DNA of 64,000 nucleotides from Acidimicrobiia bacterium (GTDB lineage Bacteria > Actinomycetota > Acidimicrobiia > Acidimicrobiales > Bin134): positions 1 through 64,000 of the forward strand of contig JAJDYU010000037.1 in NCBI GenBank assembly GCA_022825005.1, in the 5' to 3' direction. Positions within the stretch are counted from its first letter, which is position 1. The number at the start of each line of letters is the position of its first letter. Of this stretch, positions 34,263 through 43,367 are shown one piece after another. The notes beneath the pieces were generated by a model that was not told where the DNA came from, ran no database searches, and was given only the letters and a program-made list of their open reading frames with translations. The translations under genes were made by a program, and so were the position numbers.

Positions 34263-35414
34263 TTAATACCCTCGCAGACCCATCGATCGGGCGATGGCGT
34301 TTCGTTGGATCTGACTGGTGCCGCCGGAAATGGGGGCAACGATCGATTCTCGCCACCGGAAGCTCATAGTGCTCTCGGTGGAAAATCCCATTCCCGCGCA
34401 AACCTGCATTCCAAGCCTGGCCGCAGCCACGTAGGTCTCCGATCCCTTCAGCTTGGCCATCGAAGCCTCCGGCCCGCACGGCTGGCCAACGCTGTGAAGC
34501 CAGGCGGCGCGATACACCAGCAAACGAGCCGCGTCGATCTCGGTCTGAAGGTCAGCAAACGCGTGAGTTAGAGCTTGAAACTCGCCCACCGGCCGGCCGA
34601 ACTGCCTTCGAGTCTTAGCGTGGTCAAGGGCTTCATCGAGCGTCGCCTGCGCCGCGCCAACGTAGCCTCCAGATATCAACACTCGCTCTACATCGATCCC
34701 GCCCAACATAACGTCCCAGCCACCGTCTAGGGGTCCGACTAGTCGCCCTGCGGACACGCGTACATCAGACAGGAACACCTCGTAGGTCCCGAGGATGTGC
34801 CGGGCCAAAGTCGGGATTTTGCGCAATTCCACCCCGTTAGCTGAAGGGTCGACTAGCAGCGCTGATAGTCCATCGTGTTTCTTGCCGCCAACTGAGGTGC
34901 GCACATAGGCGAGTATGTCGGTACCGGGAAGGCCCGCTCCGGTACACCAGGTCTTCTGACCGTTCACCACGAAGCTATCGCCATCTCGAATCGCTGTAGT
35001 CCGTAGCGCGGCGATGTCGGACCCGGCGTCAGGTTCAGACATGCCGATGGAAAGGCGACGCCGTCCGGCCATGATGAGGGGCAGTAGCTCGTCACGCATT
35101 TCAGCAGTGCCATGCCGCTCGACCACCAGCGCGGCCATGAGGGTTAGGGCGTAGGTCTGGGCAACGTCGAGACTGGCTCGGCCCAGTTCCTCGCCGATGA
35201 TGGCAAGCTCGACTGCGGTTCCACCACCCCCTCCGACCGATTCAGGAAGGGCGAGCCCCAGCCAGCCGAGCTGGGCGAATCCCTCAACAAGTTCGGGCGG
35301 GTAGTGGTGCTCGTCGTCCCATTTCTTGGCCTGCTCGGGAGGACAGACTTGGTCGACGAAGTTGCGGGCCGTTTCTCGGAGAAGGTCTTGCTCCTCTGTG
35401 CAGTCGAACCGCAT
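34263..35414 (-). CDS. Acyl-CoA dehydrogenase
   Basis: A 383-residue FAD acyl-CoA dehydrogenase with SIGMSEPDAGSD, NGQKTWCTGA, RRQFGRPVGEFQ and the C-terminal GGTSQIQRN. The usual catalytic Glu before GTSQI is Gly, but GIDVERVLI offers a Glu at the alternative position known from isovaleryl- and long-chain acyl-CoA dehydrogenases. The enzyme would make an alpha,beta-unsaturated acyl-CoA. ATG 35414 is chosen by family alignment. It is 129 bases upstream of the LivHMG gene on the same strand and divergent from the hot-dog gene at 35527. Confidence 0.9.
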   Translation of the reverse strand: MRFDCTEEQDLLRETARNFVDQVCPPEQAKKWDDEHHYPPELVEGFAQLGWLGLALPESVGGGGGTAVELAIIGEELGRASLDVAQTYALTLMAALVVERHGTAEMRDELLPLIMAGRRRLSIGMSEPDAGSDIAALRTTAIRDGDSFVVNGQKTWCTGAGLPGTDILAYVRTSVGGKKHDGLSALLVDPSANGVELRKIPTLARHILGTYEVFLSDVRVSAGRLVGPLDGGWDVMLGGIDVERVLISGGYVGAAQATLDEALDHAKTRRQFGRPVGEFQALTHAFADLQTEIDAARLLVYRAAWLHSVGQPCGPEASMAKLKGSETYVAAARLGMQVCAGMGFSTESTMSFRWRESIVAPISGGTSQIQRNAIARSMGLRGY

Positions 35415-35526
35415 AGGGTTAGATGATATTCCTATAACGTGGTGGCAATACCGGCTTGCTGCTACCAAACGGTCTCAGGCCTAGCGTCGGCGGCGGAGCC
35501 AGACAGCGGTAACCAGGAGAATCCCC

Positions 35527-36363
35527 ATGGCAGCGGAAACGGGCTTATCGGAAGAAAGGGCAATCAGGGGTCGGTGGGCCTCATCGGTGGACGACCTTGT
35601 CTCCTATCGCTACTTGGGGTGCCAATCTGAAGCCACGGACACTGATCATGCGGTGGGAAGGATGCAGCTGCGCAGTGATATGCGGTGGAGCGGGGGACTG
35701 TTGGGCTCGCCGCTGGCCATTGCCATGCTCGACACCGCGGGTATCAACATCGACGGCATCCGATTTGGGGCCCTCACCCATGTGGCCATCCGAATCCACG
35801 AGAGTGCCGCGGACGTGTCAAGGATTCGAGTCGACGGGGAGGTGGCCCGGTTGGCAAAGCGGGCAATGTTCACCGAGTGCCAGATGGTGGACTTCGACGA
35901 TCCTTCACGAGTCATCGCAAACGGTTCGGCAGACTGGATCAGCCTCGGCGATGTGGCCCCTGGGTTTGAATACCTCGATCCCGGACCCGGGATTCTCGAC
36001 GAGCCGCCAATGCCGCCGCTTAGTGAGGCCTATTTCGCGGAGACATTCGAAGAAGGCGGGTATGTGATCCGAGAGCTTCGCTCAGAGGTTGGGGCTGAAC
36101 TGCTCCATCATGGGCCGGCAATGGTGGCACTGGAGTGGCAGGCCAAGGATTCGGCCGAACAGACGGCGCCAGGAGAGGTGCTAAGCCTGCGCACTTTCGA
36201 CGTCCGCTTCCTGAGGGGCGGTACCAGGCCATCGTTTGCCACTCGTTCTCGGGGGACCGGACGCGCCGGGAACATCGTGTGGATTCAAGCCGAGTTGGTT
36301 GACGACAAGGGGCTGGGAGACGTGATCTCCCGTATCGAGATTACGTACCAGGTGACAACGTGA
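35527..36363 (+). CDS. Hot-dog/thioesterase-like protein of uncertain function
   Basis: A 278-residue soluble protein with AGGAGA ahead of the ATG. SGGLLGSPLAIAMLDTAG (residues ~55-72) resembles the GG-x-LA-x-LADTAG helix of PaaI-type hot-dog thioesterases. The remainder is divergent, and length suggests two hot-dog folds in tandem. It could hydrolyse an acyl-CoA or simply bind one. The downstream SnoaL-like gene overlaps its stop codon by 4 bases (GTGA), so both are made together. Confidence 0.5.
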   Translation: MAAETGLSEERAIRGRWASSVDDLVSYRYLGCQSEATDTDHAVGRMQLRSDMRWSGGLLGSPLAIAMLDTAGINIDGIRFGALTHVAIRIHESAADVSRIRVDGEVARLAKRAMFTECQMVDFDDPSRVIANGSADWISLGDVAPGFEYLDPGPGILDEPPMPPLSEAYFAETFEEGGYVIRELRSEVGAELLHHGPAMVALEWQAKDSAEQTAPGEVLSLRTFDVRFLRGGTRPSFATRSRGTGRAGNIVWIQAELVDDKGLGDVISRIEITYQVTT

Positions 36364-36836
36364 TTCTCCCCGACCCAAACAGCTCCCAGGCCGCCGACAT
36401 GGTGGCCATCAGCCGGCTGGCGGTCTCCTATAGCGAAGCAATATGCCGGTCGGCCATTGACGAAGCTGTTCTGGTATACGCCGAGGACGGCGTGTTGTCG
36501 TCTGGAATCACTGAGGATGTTGTGGGCCCGGACGCGATTGCGGCCTTGATCCGCGAGCACACCAAAGACTTCGAATTCGTTTTCCAAACCACCCATAACG
36601 GTCTCATACACGTGGACGGCGACCGAGCCTGGGCCCGTTTTCCGACCACCGAGTGGTCAAAGCGCCACGACGGGAGCGGGCTTCAATTTCTTGGGATCTA
36701 TGAAGACGAGGTGGTGCACACTGAGCACGGTTGGCGGTTCCAGCGAAGGTTCCTCCACGGACTGGCGCTCGGCCGCATCGATAGCTTCTCCCGGTCCAAA
36801 GCCCATCCGATTGCTCCACCATCGCTTGAGCTCTAG
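36360..36836 (+). CDS. SnoaL-like (NTF2-fold) protein
   Basis: A 158-residue protein that fits the SnoaL/NTF2 cone fold: an N-terminal helix pair (VAISRLAVSYSEAICR), AVLVYAEDGVL, GPDAIAALIREH, then beta strands HNGLIHVDGDRAWARF and a Trp-rich end. Members include cyclases, ketosteroid isomerase-like enzymes and dehydratases. The GTG start overlaps the preceding gene by 4 bases. A second SnoaL-like gene at 46371 follows a P450, so these proteins recur in the island. No catalytic residues can be named. Confidence 0.7.
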   Translation: MILPDPNSSQAADMVAISRLAVSYSEAICRSAIDEAVLVYAEDGVLSSGITEDVVGPDAIAALIREHTKDFEFVFQTTHNGLIHVDGDRAWARFPTTEWSKRHDGSGLQFLGIYEDEVVHTEHGWRFQRRFLHGLALGRIDSFSRSKAHPIAPPSLEL

Positions 36837-36837
36837 C

Positions 36838-36859
36838 CGCGCTTTGCGGAGGAAGCGCG
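36838..36859 (+). terminator. Hairpin directly after the SnoaL-like gene
   Basis: CGCGCTT and AAGCGCG form a perfect 7-bp stem with an 8-base loop, beginning one base after the TAG stop codon. No T-run follows. It separates the two-gene unit 35527-36836 from the amidohydrolase group downstream. Confidence 0.4.
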
Positions 36860-36940
36860 CGAGGGCTTCATGAGAATTTCGTGCTCGTCTCGGCGAAAGA
36901 ATCGTTAGACAATTTGGCGGATTTTTCCTAGGATTTGCCT

Positions 36941-38071
36941 ATGACTGGCAAGATTTGGACCCACTCCGGTGATTCGCACTTTTTGGAACCCGAAGACCTT
37001 TGGCATCAGATTCTGCCCTCCTCACAGGCCGACCGGATGCCCCGCACTCGGATGATCAGCGACGACGAGGAGCTCGTCGAGGTTGATGGTAAGTCATTCA
37101 CCCGCAAGGTGCCCAGGGTTATGACGGCCAAGGGATCCACCGGCGAAACGATGACCGAGATGGCCCATCGCCCTCCCGGTTCGCGCGATGTCAAGCTTCG
37201 ACTGGCTGATCTGAATAATGAAGGGGTTTGGGGCGAGGTGATGTACCAGTCGATCGGATTCTGGTGCACCCTTATTGAAGATCGCGCCCTAATTGCCGAA
37301 GCGGCCCGGGCCGAGAACGAATGGATGGTGGACGAGCTAAAGGGAGCAGCGCCTGATCGACTTGTTCCGGCCGCGCTGATGCCAGTGTTGGAGGTAGAGG
37401 ACTCAGTGGCCGAGGTGTATCACGCCGCCGAAATCGGCCTGCACGTCATCAGCCTTCCGTCCGGACAGGTACCGGGCCGGGAGTATTGGAATCACAAGGA
37501 GTGGGATCCCCTTTGGGCCGCTGCCGAAGAGTCCGGCATGGTGGTGGGATTCCACATCGGAACCAACGGCGACCCGGTAAAGTATCGGGGACGAGGCGGG
37601 GCAATCATCAACTATGTGGAGTCGGGCCGCGACGGGATCTATGCGGTCATGTGCCTGGTTTCGGCTGGCGTCTTCGATCGCCGCCCAGAACTCAAGGTAC
37701 TTGTTTCCGAGGGCGGTGCCACTTGGGTTCCCTACATCGGTGACCGCATGAATGAGGCCTACCGACAGCACGCCGAGTTCGTGCGGCCACAATTGTCTAA
37801 GCTGCCCAAGGAATACCTTTACAACAACGTGTACGCCAGCTTTCAGCACGATGAGTCGGCCCCGGCCGCGATGTGGGCCATGGGCTACCAGAACGTGATG
37901 TTCGGAAGCGACTACCCCCACCTTGAAGGCACCTACGGTCATACGCAGAAGACGCTCCATGAGTTGTTCGACGACGTTGAGCCCGAAGTTCGAGAGCGAA
38001 TTACCCGCGGTGCCTTCGAAGAGTTGTTTCCCCATATCACCATACCTGAAGAGGTTTTGGCTGCATCCTGA
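36941..38071 (+). CDS. Amidohydrolase-family metal-dependent hydrolase (PF04909 type)
   Basis: A 376-residue TIM-barrel amidohydrolase_2. The N-terminal GDSHFLEPEDLW supplies the first metal-site His, VVGFHIGTNG the middle His, and FGSDYPHLEGTYGHTQ the late Asp/His. Relatives (ACMSD, 2-hydroxybenzoate-type and OHCU-type decarboxylases, hydrolases) decarboxylate or hydrolyse ring-derived acids; this subfamily is abundant in actinobacterial degradation islands but unassigned. ATG 36941 has AGGA 8 bases upstream. It is followed after 21 bases by an F420 oxidoreductase. It has two paralogues in the window (48604, 60950). Confidence 0.85.
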   Translation: MTGKIWTHSGDSHFLEPEDLWHQILPSSQADRMPRTRMISDDEELVEVDGKSFTRKVPRVMTAKGSTGETMTEMAHRPPGSRDVKLRLADLNNEGVWGEVMYQSIGFWCTLIEDRALIAEAARAENEWMVDELKGAAPDRLVPAALMPVLEVEDSVAEVYHAAEIGLHVISLPSGQVPGREYWNHKEWDPLWAAAEESGMVVGFHIGTNGDPVKYRGRGGAIINYVESGRDGIYAVMCLVSAGVFDRRPELKVLVSEGGATWVPYIGDRMNEAYRQHAEFVRPQLSKLPKEYLYNNVYASFQHDESAPAAMWAMGYQNVMFGSDYPHLEGTYGHTQKTLHELFDDVEPEVRERITRGAFEELFPHITIPEEVLAAS

Positions 38072-38092
38072 CTGGGCGCGGGAATTCACCGC

Positions 38093-39058
38093 ATGACCAG
38101 GGAGTTTGAGTTCACTGTCTCAGCGCCGTTTGAGATTGGCTCGGTGGCGTCTTGGTGCGACGAGCTACGCCGGATCGAGGCTCTCGGCTTTCATGCTGTT
38201 GTTATGGCCGACCACTTCACCGATGGGTACACCCTGGAGCCGGTGGTAGCCCTGACCGCGGCGGCCATGGCAACCTCAAAACTTCGCCTCCAGACTGGTG
38301 TTCTGGGCAACGACTACCGCCACCCGGTGCTGGCCGCCCGGATGGCGGCAGCGCTGGATGTCGTCTCAGAGGGCCGATTAACTCTTGGCCTCGGAGCTGG
38401 ATGGATGCGGTCTGACTATGAGGCGGCTGGCATACCGCTCGACCGAGCCGGTGTTCGGGTAAGTCGCCTAGATGAAGCGCTTTGCGTAGTTCGGGGCTTG
38501 CTCGGCGGCGGTCGCTTCCAATTCAAGGGGGATCACTATCAAGTCGACCTGGAGTTGTTCCCGGAAACGGTGCAAAGACCGGTTCCTCTCTTTGTGGGTG
38601 GTGGCGGTCAGCGGGTGCTCGGAATCGCCGGGCGACACGCCCAGAAGGTCGGGATCGTGGCCAATCTAGGGGCCGGAGAGCTCGGCACCCATGCGATTGA
38701 AGATCTGTCGGCAGAGAGGGTTGAGGAGAAAATCGGTTGGGTCCGGGCTGCTGCCAAAGCCGCGGGCCGTTCCATGGACGACATCACAATTGAAATGAAC
38801 CATTGGCTTGTCAGAGTCACCGAGTCGCCTCGAGAAGGTCAGAAGTTCCTTGCTAAAGTGGCATCGCGACAAGGGGTCACTCTCCAGCTCTTGGCCAATT
38901 CACCTGCCGTGCTTGTGGGCACAGTAGGACAAATTGTCGAACAGCTCTTGGAGCGACGAGAGCGATTCGGGATCAACTGCATTCAACTCGACGCCGGCTT
39001 CACACCCTCAAATCTTGACTCTTTGGTGCCAATAGTCGCTGAGCTTTCTGGAACATGA
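38093..39058 (+). CDS. LLM-class F420-dependent oxidoreductase (TIGR03621-like)
   Basis: A 321-residue luciferase-like protein. The segments FHAVVMADHFTDGY, GNDYRHPVLAARMAA, GLGAGWMRSDYEAAGIP and PVPLFVGGGGQRVLGI are those of the F420-dependent MSMEG_2516-type subfamily. It forms a tight unit with the amidohydrolase before it and possibly the crotonase after it (74 bases). Expected cofactor is F420H2/F420; the direction and substrate are unknown. Confidence 0.88.
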   Translation: MTREFEFTVSAPFEIGSVASWCDELRRIEALGFHAVVMADHFTDGYTLEPVVALTAAAMATSKLRLQTGVLGNDYRHPVLAARMAAALDVVSEGRLTLGLGAGWMRSDYEAAGIPLDRAGVRVSRLDEALCVVRGLLGGGRFQFKGDHYQVDLELFPETVQRPVPLFVGGGGQRVLGIAGRHAQKVGIVANLGAGELGTHAIEDLSAERVEEKIGWVRAAAKAAGRSMDDITIEMNHWLVRVTESPREGQKFLAKVASRQGVTLQLLANSPAVLVGTVGQIVEQLLERRERFGINCIQLDAGFTPSNLDSLVPIVAELSGT

Positions 39059-39132
39059 TGTGAAGCGGTACGCCATAGCCGATCTACCAACAGCTCGATT
39101 GAGAAGAAGCGCGACTAAGAAGGTGGATTCAT

Positions 39133-39993
39133 ATGACATATGAGACGATCGGCTACAACGTCCATAGGAGAGTGTTGACCGTTACCCTTCGCCGGCCCGA
39201 GCAGCGCAACACGGTCACCTATCAGATGCTCGACGAGCTCATTGAAGCGTTCGACCGGGCCGAGGGCGACGACGAGGTGCGGGTTGTCGTCCTGACCGGG
39301 GAGGGGACCTTTTTCTCGGCGGGAACCGATCTCAGCGCGCAGAGCGGCGGGTATGCGGCGGACACCGCGGGCTTCAAGCCGTTGCGAGGGGGCAACCGCG
39401 ACGTGGGAGGGGAGTTGGCGTTGAGGATGTTCTCGTCCAACAAGGTGCTGATCGCGGCGGTCAATGGAACTGCTGTTGGCATCGGGGTGACCATGGTCCT
39501 GCCCATGGACATCCGGATCGCGGCCGACTCGGCCCGATTCGGGTTGCCATTTGCACAACGGGGGATCGTCCCCGAGTCGTGCGCCACTTGGTTCCTGCCT
39601 CGGATCGTCGGCATCGCCCAGGCCATGGACTGGACGGTTACCGGTCGGATCTTTCCGGCTTCCGAGGCGCTTCAAGGCGGACTGGTCAGGGAGCTGCACC
39701 CGGCCGGTGAAGTCTTGGCCCGAGCCCAAGAGGTGGCAGAGGGAATCGCTTCTTCGACCTCAGCGGTTTCGGTGGCACTGGCCCGCAATCTGATGTGGCG
39801 CCAATTGGGCTCACCTCATCCGATGACCGCCAACCAACTCGAGTCCAAGGCGCTGCTGGCGTTGGGCCGGTCCCCCGACGTGAGGGAAGGTGTGGCCTCA
39901 TTCAAGGAAAAGCGCGAGCCGCGGTTTACCATGTCGCCGCGCGAATTGCCCGAATTCGTACCGTGGTGGGAGGAGCCGAGCTTTGATGACTGA
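39133..39993 (+). CDS. Enoyl-CoA hydratase/isomerase family protein
   Basis: A 286-residue crotonase: RPEQRNTVTYQML, GEGTFFSAGTDLSAQ (oxyanion loop) and NGTAVGIGVTM. The CEL Glu of classic hydratases is absent (GVTM), while GIVPESCATWFLPRIVG keeps a Glu typical of isomerase-like members. AAGGTGG lies before the ATG at 39133. It overlaps the start of the kinase-like gene by 8 bases. A delta3-delta2 isomerase or enoyl hydratase role in side-chain or ring degradation is likely. Confidence 0.87.
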   Translation: MTYETIGYNVHRRVLTVTLRRPEQRNTVTYQMLDELIEAFDRAEGDDEVRVVVLTGEGTFFSAGTDLSAQSGGYAADTAGFKPLRGGNRDVGGELALRMFSSNKVLIAAVNGTAVGIGVTMVLPMDIRIAADSARFGLPFAQRGIVPESCATWFLPRIVGIAQAMDWTVTGRIFPASEALQGGLVRELHPAGEVLARAQEVAEGIASSTSAVSVALARNLMWRQLGSPHPMTANQLESKALLALGRSPDVREGVASFKEKREPRFTMSPRELPEFVPWWEEPSFDD

Positions 39994-41065
39994 AAGCGAG
40001 AACTCGGGGAGCGGCCGGGAGCTGACCCCTGAACGCCTGAACCAGCTTCTTCGGCCGTCGCATCCCGATGTGGATGTCGAGTCGGTTCGGGTGCTGGACA
40101 CCACGGAGGGATCGGCCAGCCGAGTCCGAATCGAGGTCGAGTACGTTGAGGGCCGAGATGCTGGTTTGCCTCCTCGGATATTTGTCAAGCGCAATCTGGC
40201 CAGGTTCAACTTCCCTCCCGAAATGTATTCGACGGAGGTCCGGATCTATCGCGACGTGCTGCCGAACCTCGACATAGAGAAGCCCGAGGTCTATGCCATC
40301 GAGGCAACCGGCGACGACATTGAGTTCACCATCCTCATGGAAGATCTCTCCCGGCGTCCTGGAGGTCGACTCGGTATCGTCACCGACCCCAACACGGTTG
40401 AAGAGGTCGGTGCCGTGCTCGATACGGTTGCCGACTTCCACGCCCCGTGGTGGGGCGGAGATCGGCTCGACCGCGAGCTTCCGTGGCTGATGCCGCCCTC
40501 GCTCAATGCCCAGATGCAATTCTGGCGCAACTTCGGACCCCGGCTCGCCGGGCGCCACATGGAGCGCGGCCACAGAGCACCCCTAGTGGATCGGGCGGTT
40601 TGGACCGACGACGCGTTGTGGGGTGGATACGACCGACTCCTTCAGATCATGGACACCAAGCCTCACACCCTGGTACACGCTGATGTGCATTCTGGGAACT
40701 TGTACTACGTCGACACAGGGCAAGAGCCGCTGGGAGGGGTGCTCGACTGGCAGATGGCAATACGGGGGTGCTGGGCGGTCGATGTCGCCTACCTGCTCAC
40801 CACAGCACTCGATGAAGACCAGCTAGCTGAAAACGAGGGAATATTGATTGAGCGCTATCGAGATCGAATTGCATCGGCCGGAGTCGAGCCTCCGTCAATA
40901 GCCGACTTATGGTTTCTCTATCGATGCCATGCCCTGTACGGCGTCCTGATGTGGCTCATCACCCCAGATGGAGTACACACCGACGAGGCTCAGATCGGGT
41001 ATTTGACCCGCTGTCTGGCTGCTGCCAATCGACTCGGCACACTCGTCGAACTCGGCGTGGGTTGA
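39986..41065 (+). CDS. APH-fold small-molecule kinase (ecdysteroid kinase-like)
   Basis: A 359-residue protein of the aminoglycoside phosphotransferase fold. Residues ~65-125 form the N-lobe (FVKRNLARF, with Lys, and FTILMEDL), HADVHSGNLYY is the catalytic loop (Asp and Asn), and GVLDWQMAIRG gives the metal-binding Asp. The LDWQ and downstream DVAYLLTTAL pattern resembles EcKinase/DUF1679 proteins, which phosphorylate hydroxyls of steroids and other hydrophobic molecules, rather than drug-resistance enzymes. ATG 39986 has GAGGAG upstream and overlaps the crotonase gene by 8 bases. Its place in a catabolic operon favours substrate phosphorylation. Confidence 0.8.
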   Translation: MTESENSGSGRELTPERLNQLLRPSHPDVDVESVRVLDTTEGSASRVRIEVEYVEGRDAGLPPRIFVKRNLARFNFPPEMYSTEVRIYRDVLPNLDIEKPEVYAIEATGDDIEFTILMEDLSRRPGGRLGIVTDPNTVEEVGAVLDTVADFHAPWWGGDRLDRELPWLMPPSLNAQMQFWRNFGPRLAGRHMERGHRAPLVDRAVWTDDALWGGYDRLLQIMDTKPHTLVHADVHSGNLYYVDTGQEPLGGVLDWQMAIRGCWAVDVAYLLTTALDEDQLAENEGILIERYRDRIASAGVEPPSIADLWFLYRCHALYGVLMWLITPDGVHTDEAQIGYLTRCLAAANRLGTLVELGVG

Positions 41066-41114
41066 TGGGGCCGATTGCCTCAGGTCGCCACACAGCAAGC
41101 AAAGGGACACGGCT

Positions 41115-41729
41115 ATGACTAAACCAGCTACTCGGGATCCATTCATGCCACCTCTGCCTCCGAGTTGGGATGGAGGAGGGGAGTTTGCCGACCTGCTGAA
41201 GGCCACCCGGCTGGTCCAGGACTTGACCAACGGGACCAATCCTCCGGCTGAGGTAATGCGCGAGATCACAGATCAGCTTGGCGAGGTGGCCAACCGGCTG
41301 AAGCCGTGGACGTGTGAGGAGTCGGATCTGATAGCTGGCCGTCGGCAGGATTTGCCCGGGCGGGGGCACTCTATGCTGCCGGCCTTTGTTGTGGACGAAC
41401 AGACTGAGAATTCAGTCAAAGGGCGGGTGCGGTTCACCACATTTTACCTCGGTGGAAACGGTGCTGTTCATGGCGGAGCCCTTCCGCTGTTCTTCGACGA
41501 CATACTTGGCCGTCTGAGCAATTGCGGTGGTCGCTCCATTGCCCGCACTGCCTATCTGCATGTCAACTATCGACACATCACCGAGATTGGTCGGGAGTTG
41601 AAGTTTGACGCGACGTTCGAGCGAGAAGAGGGGCGCAAGCGGTATGTCACGGGGCACCTCTTCGACAGGGGGACGCTGGTGGCCGACGCAGAGGGGCTAT
41701 TTGTCATGCTCCTTCCCGGTCAACCCTGA
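41115..41729 (+). CDS. PaaI-like hot-dog thioesterase
   Basis: A 204-residue protein whose second half is a single hot-dog domain: GNGAVHGGALPLFFDDILG (His-Gly-Gly and Asp at the expected active-site helix) and a YLHVNYRH strand. The N-terminal ~85 residues are a helical extension, with no recognised domain. It would hydrolyse an acyl-CoA of the pathway. AAAGGGACA precedes the ATG, and it follows the kinase gene by 49 bases. Confidence 0.78.
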   Translation: MTKPATRDPFMPPLPPSWDGGGEFADLLKATRLVQDLTNGTNPPAEVMREITDQLGEVANRLKPWTCEESDLIAGRRQDLPGRGHSMLPAFVVDEQTENSVKGRVRFTTFYLGGNGAVHGGALPLFFDDILGRLSNCGGRSIARTAYLHVNYRHITEIGRELKFDATFEREEGRKRYVTGHLFDRGTLVADAEGLFVMLLPGQP

Positions 41730-41963
41730 CCATGAAGGAATCTGCTCCCAGTCCATTTCGCAATACAGTGACGAGAAGCCCGCGAGTCCGTATCGACCTC
41801 AGGGGTGGCAGAATCCGTCAGATCATTGTACTGTTTCTTGGACTTGCCGCGGCTTGATGTCCTCGTGCATGCACAGCTGCGGCGGGCCTAGTATCCGTTG
41901 ATTGCACCAGTTAAATGACGAGTCTGCGCCGCGATCGGTAGGGCTCGCTGAAGGGGGAAAGAA

Positions 41964-43277
41964 ATGACCTTGATGGGTTTTAGACGAGTCTGGCTATTGC
42001 TGATGGCCTTGGCGGGCGCGTTCGCCTTGATCGCGGCAGGCTGCGGCAACGATGACGACGACACTCCGACTCAGCCCGCTGAGGAGGCGCCGGCCCCCGC
42101 GGAGCCTGCTGATGAGGAGGAGGCGCCGGCCCCAGAGCCTATGGATCCGGTGACCATTGCGTTCATTTCCGAGGAGACCGGGCCCAGCGCTATACCGCTC
42201 CACTCAGTCATGGACGCCACCATCGGCGCGATCAACGCTGAAGGCGGCTTCAACGGACATCCGGTGGAGGTCAGAAAATATGACTCTGCCGGAGTGGTTG
42301 CCGAGGCCCAGGCTGCCGTTTCAGATTTTCCCGATGACATCATTGCGGTGTTCTTGAACACATCGACCACAGAGTCGAGCATCGCCGACAGCCTTTCCGC
42401 TTTGGGCGTGCCCATCCTCGGCGTCGGCTACTCGCCGCCGGTGTGGAGTGGTGTTGTCACGCCGTTCGGCCTCTCGTGCGAGGTAGACCCTGAGGGCTTC
42501 TGCGCCAACGAAAACTTCTTCACCACGACCACCACGTTTGACGCTGTGGTCGCCCAGCAGCTGGTGGTGGCGCAGATCAATGGCGCCACCCATGCCACTT
42601 CGGCATCGTGTGTCGAGGTCGACAGCTGCGCAGCAGCCGACCCCGTCTTCCAAGCGGTGGCGGCTGGCATCGGGCTCCAATCCTCGCCCACAGTGAGGGT
42701 GAGCACCACCGCCCCGGACTACACGTCCGAATGCATAGGCTTCATTCAGCAAGGCGTCGACTTCATCCAGCTCAGCATGTCGGACTTTGCCGGGGTTACC
42801 CTGATGGAGAGCTGTCTGGATCAGGGCTATGACGGATGGTTCGGTGCATCCGCGGGATCGGTCAGCTCTGCTTTGCTGAATGCTCCTGGACGACTGAACG
42901 GCGGCCTCAACGGCTTCCCCTGGTTCATAAACCATCCACTGGTAAACGCCTATCGCGACATCATGGAATCGGCAGGAGTCCCCGAAGACGACTGGGGCCA
43001 CTCACACGCCACCTCCACCTACACCGCACTGCGTTTGCTGCAAAAGGCAATTGCCGACCACGCCGACCCGTCGGCGCCTCTGGATGGAGCAGCGGCCCTA
43101 ACCGCCATGTATTCGCTAGACGGCGAGACCCTCGACGGACTGTTGTCACAACCGGTGAGCTATAGCCCCGACGACTTGGACCGGGTCGTGGCTTGCTTCT
43201 GGCCGTACATCACTGACGGCGCTGGCAACTTTGATACTCCGCTCGGAGACTTGAACACCGCCTGTTACCCGGAATAG
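41964..43277 (+). CDS. Branched-chain-type ABC solute-binding lipoprotein (LivK-like)
   Basis: A 437-residue lipoprotein. The signal peptide ends in lipobox LIAAGC (Cys27), followed by an acidic Pro/Glu/Ala linker (~30-60) and a Peripla_BP_6-type two-lobed domain from VTIAFISEETG. The domain is Cys-richer than usual. The ribosome-binding site GAAGGGGG lies before the ATG at 41964. This is the logical binding protein for the LivHMG-LivF importer, although it lies 7.8 kb away on the other strand. A 234-base leader precedes it, in which I see no clear promoter. A strong hairpin follows. Confidence 0.9.
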   Translation: MTLMGFRRVWLLLMALAGAFALIAAGCGNDDDDTPTQPAEEAPAPAEPADEEEAPAPEPMDPVTIAFISEETGPSAIPLHSVMDATIGAINAEGGFNGHPVEVRKYDSAGVVAEAQAAVSDFPDDIIAVFLNTSTTESSIADSLSALGVPILGVGYSPPVWSGVVTPFGLSCEVDPEGFCANENFFTTTTTFDAVVAQQLVVAQINGATHATSASCVEVDSCAAADPVFQAVAAGIGLQSSPTVRVSTTAPDYTSECIGFIQQGVDFIQLSMSDFAGVTLMESCLDQGYDGWFGASAGSVSSALLNAPGRLNGGLNGFPWFINHPLVNAYRDIMESAGVPEDDWGHSHATSTYTALRLLQKAIADHADPSAPLDGAAALTAMYSLDGETLDGLLSQPVSYSPDDLDRVVACFWPYITDGAGNFDTPLGDLNTACYPE

Positions 43278-43297
43278 TAGTAGAGCCTCAGAATCTA

Positions 43298-43339
43298 GCC
43301 AAGCCCCGCGGGCCGCAGATGCGGACCGCGGGGCTTGGC
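43298..43339. terminator. Strong hairpin terminator, probably bidirectional
   Basis: GCCAAGCCCCGCGG (43298-43311) and CCGCGGGGCTTGGC (43326-43339) form a perfect 14-bp stem; inside the loop CCGC and GCGG add four more pairs. It lies between the stop of the rightward LivK-like gene and the end of the leftward SDR at 43368, the position of a shared terminator. T-runs are poor on both sides, as is common in high-GC actinobacteria. Confidence 0.8.
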
Positions 43340-43367
43340 GCGTCTTGGCTTTCCCTTGGTCTTTGAT

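Noticed and set aside
39986-41065. Aminoglycoside resistance gene
   Set aside because: The APH fold is present, but the LDWQ pattern, the length and the operon partners point to a small-molecule kinase in catabolism.
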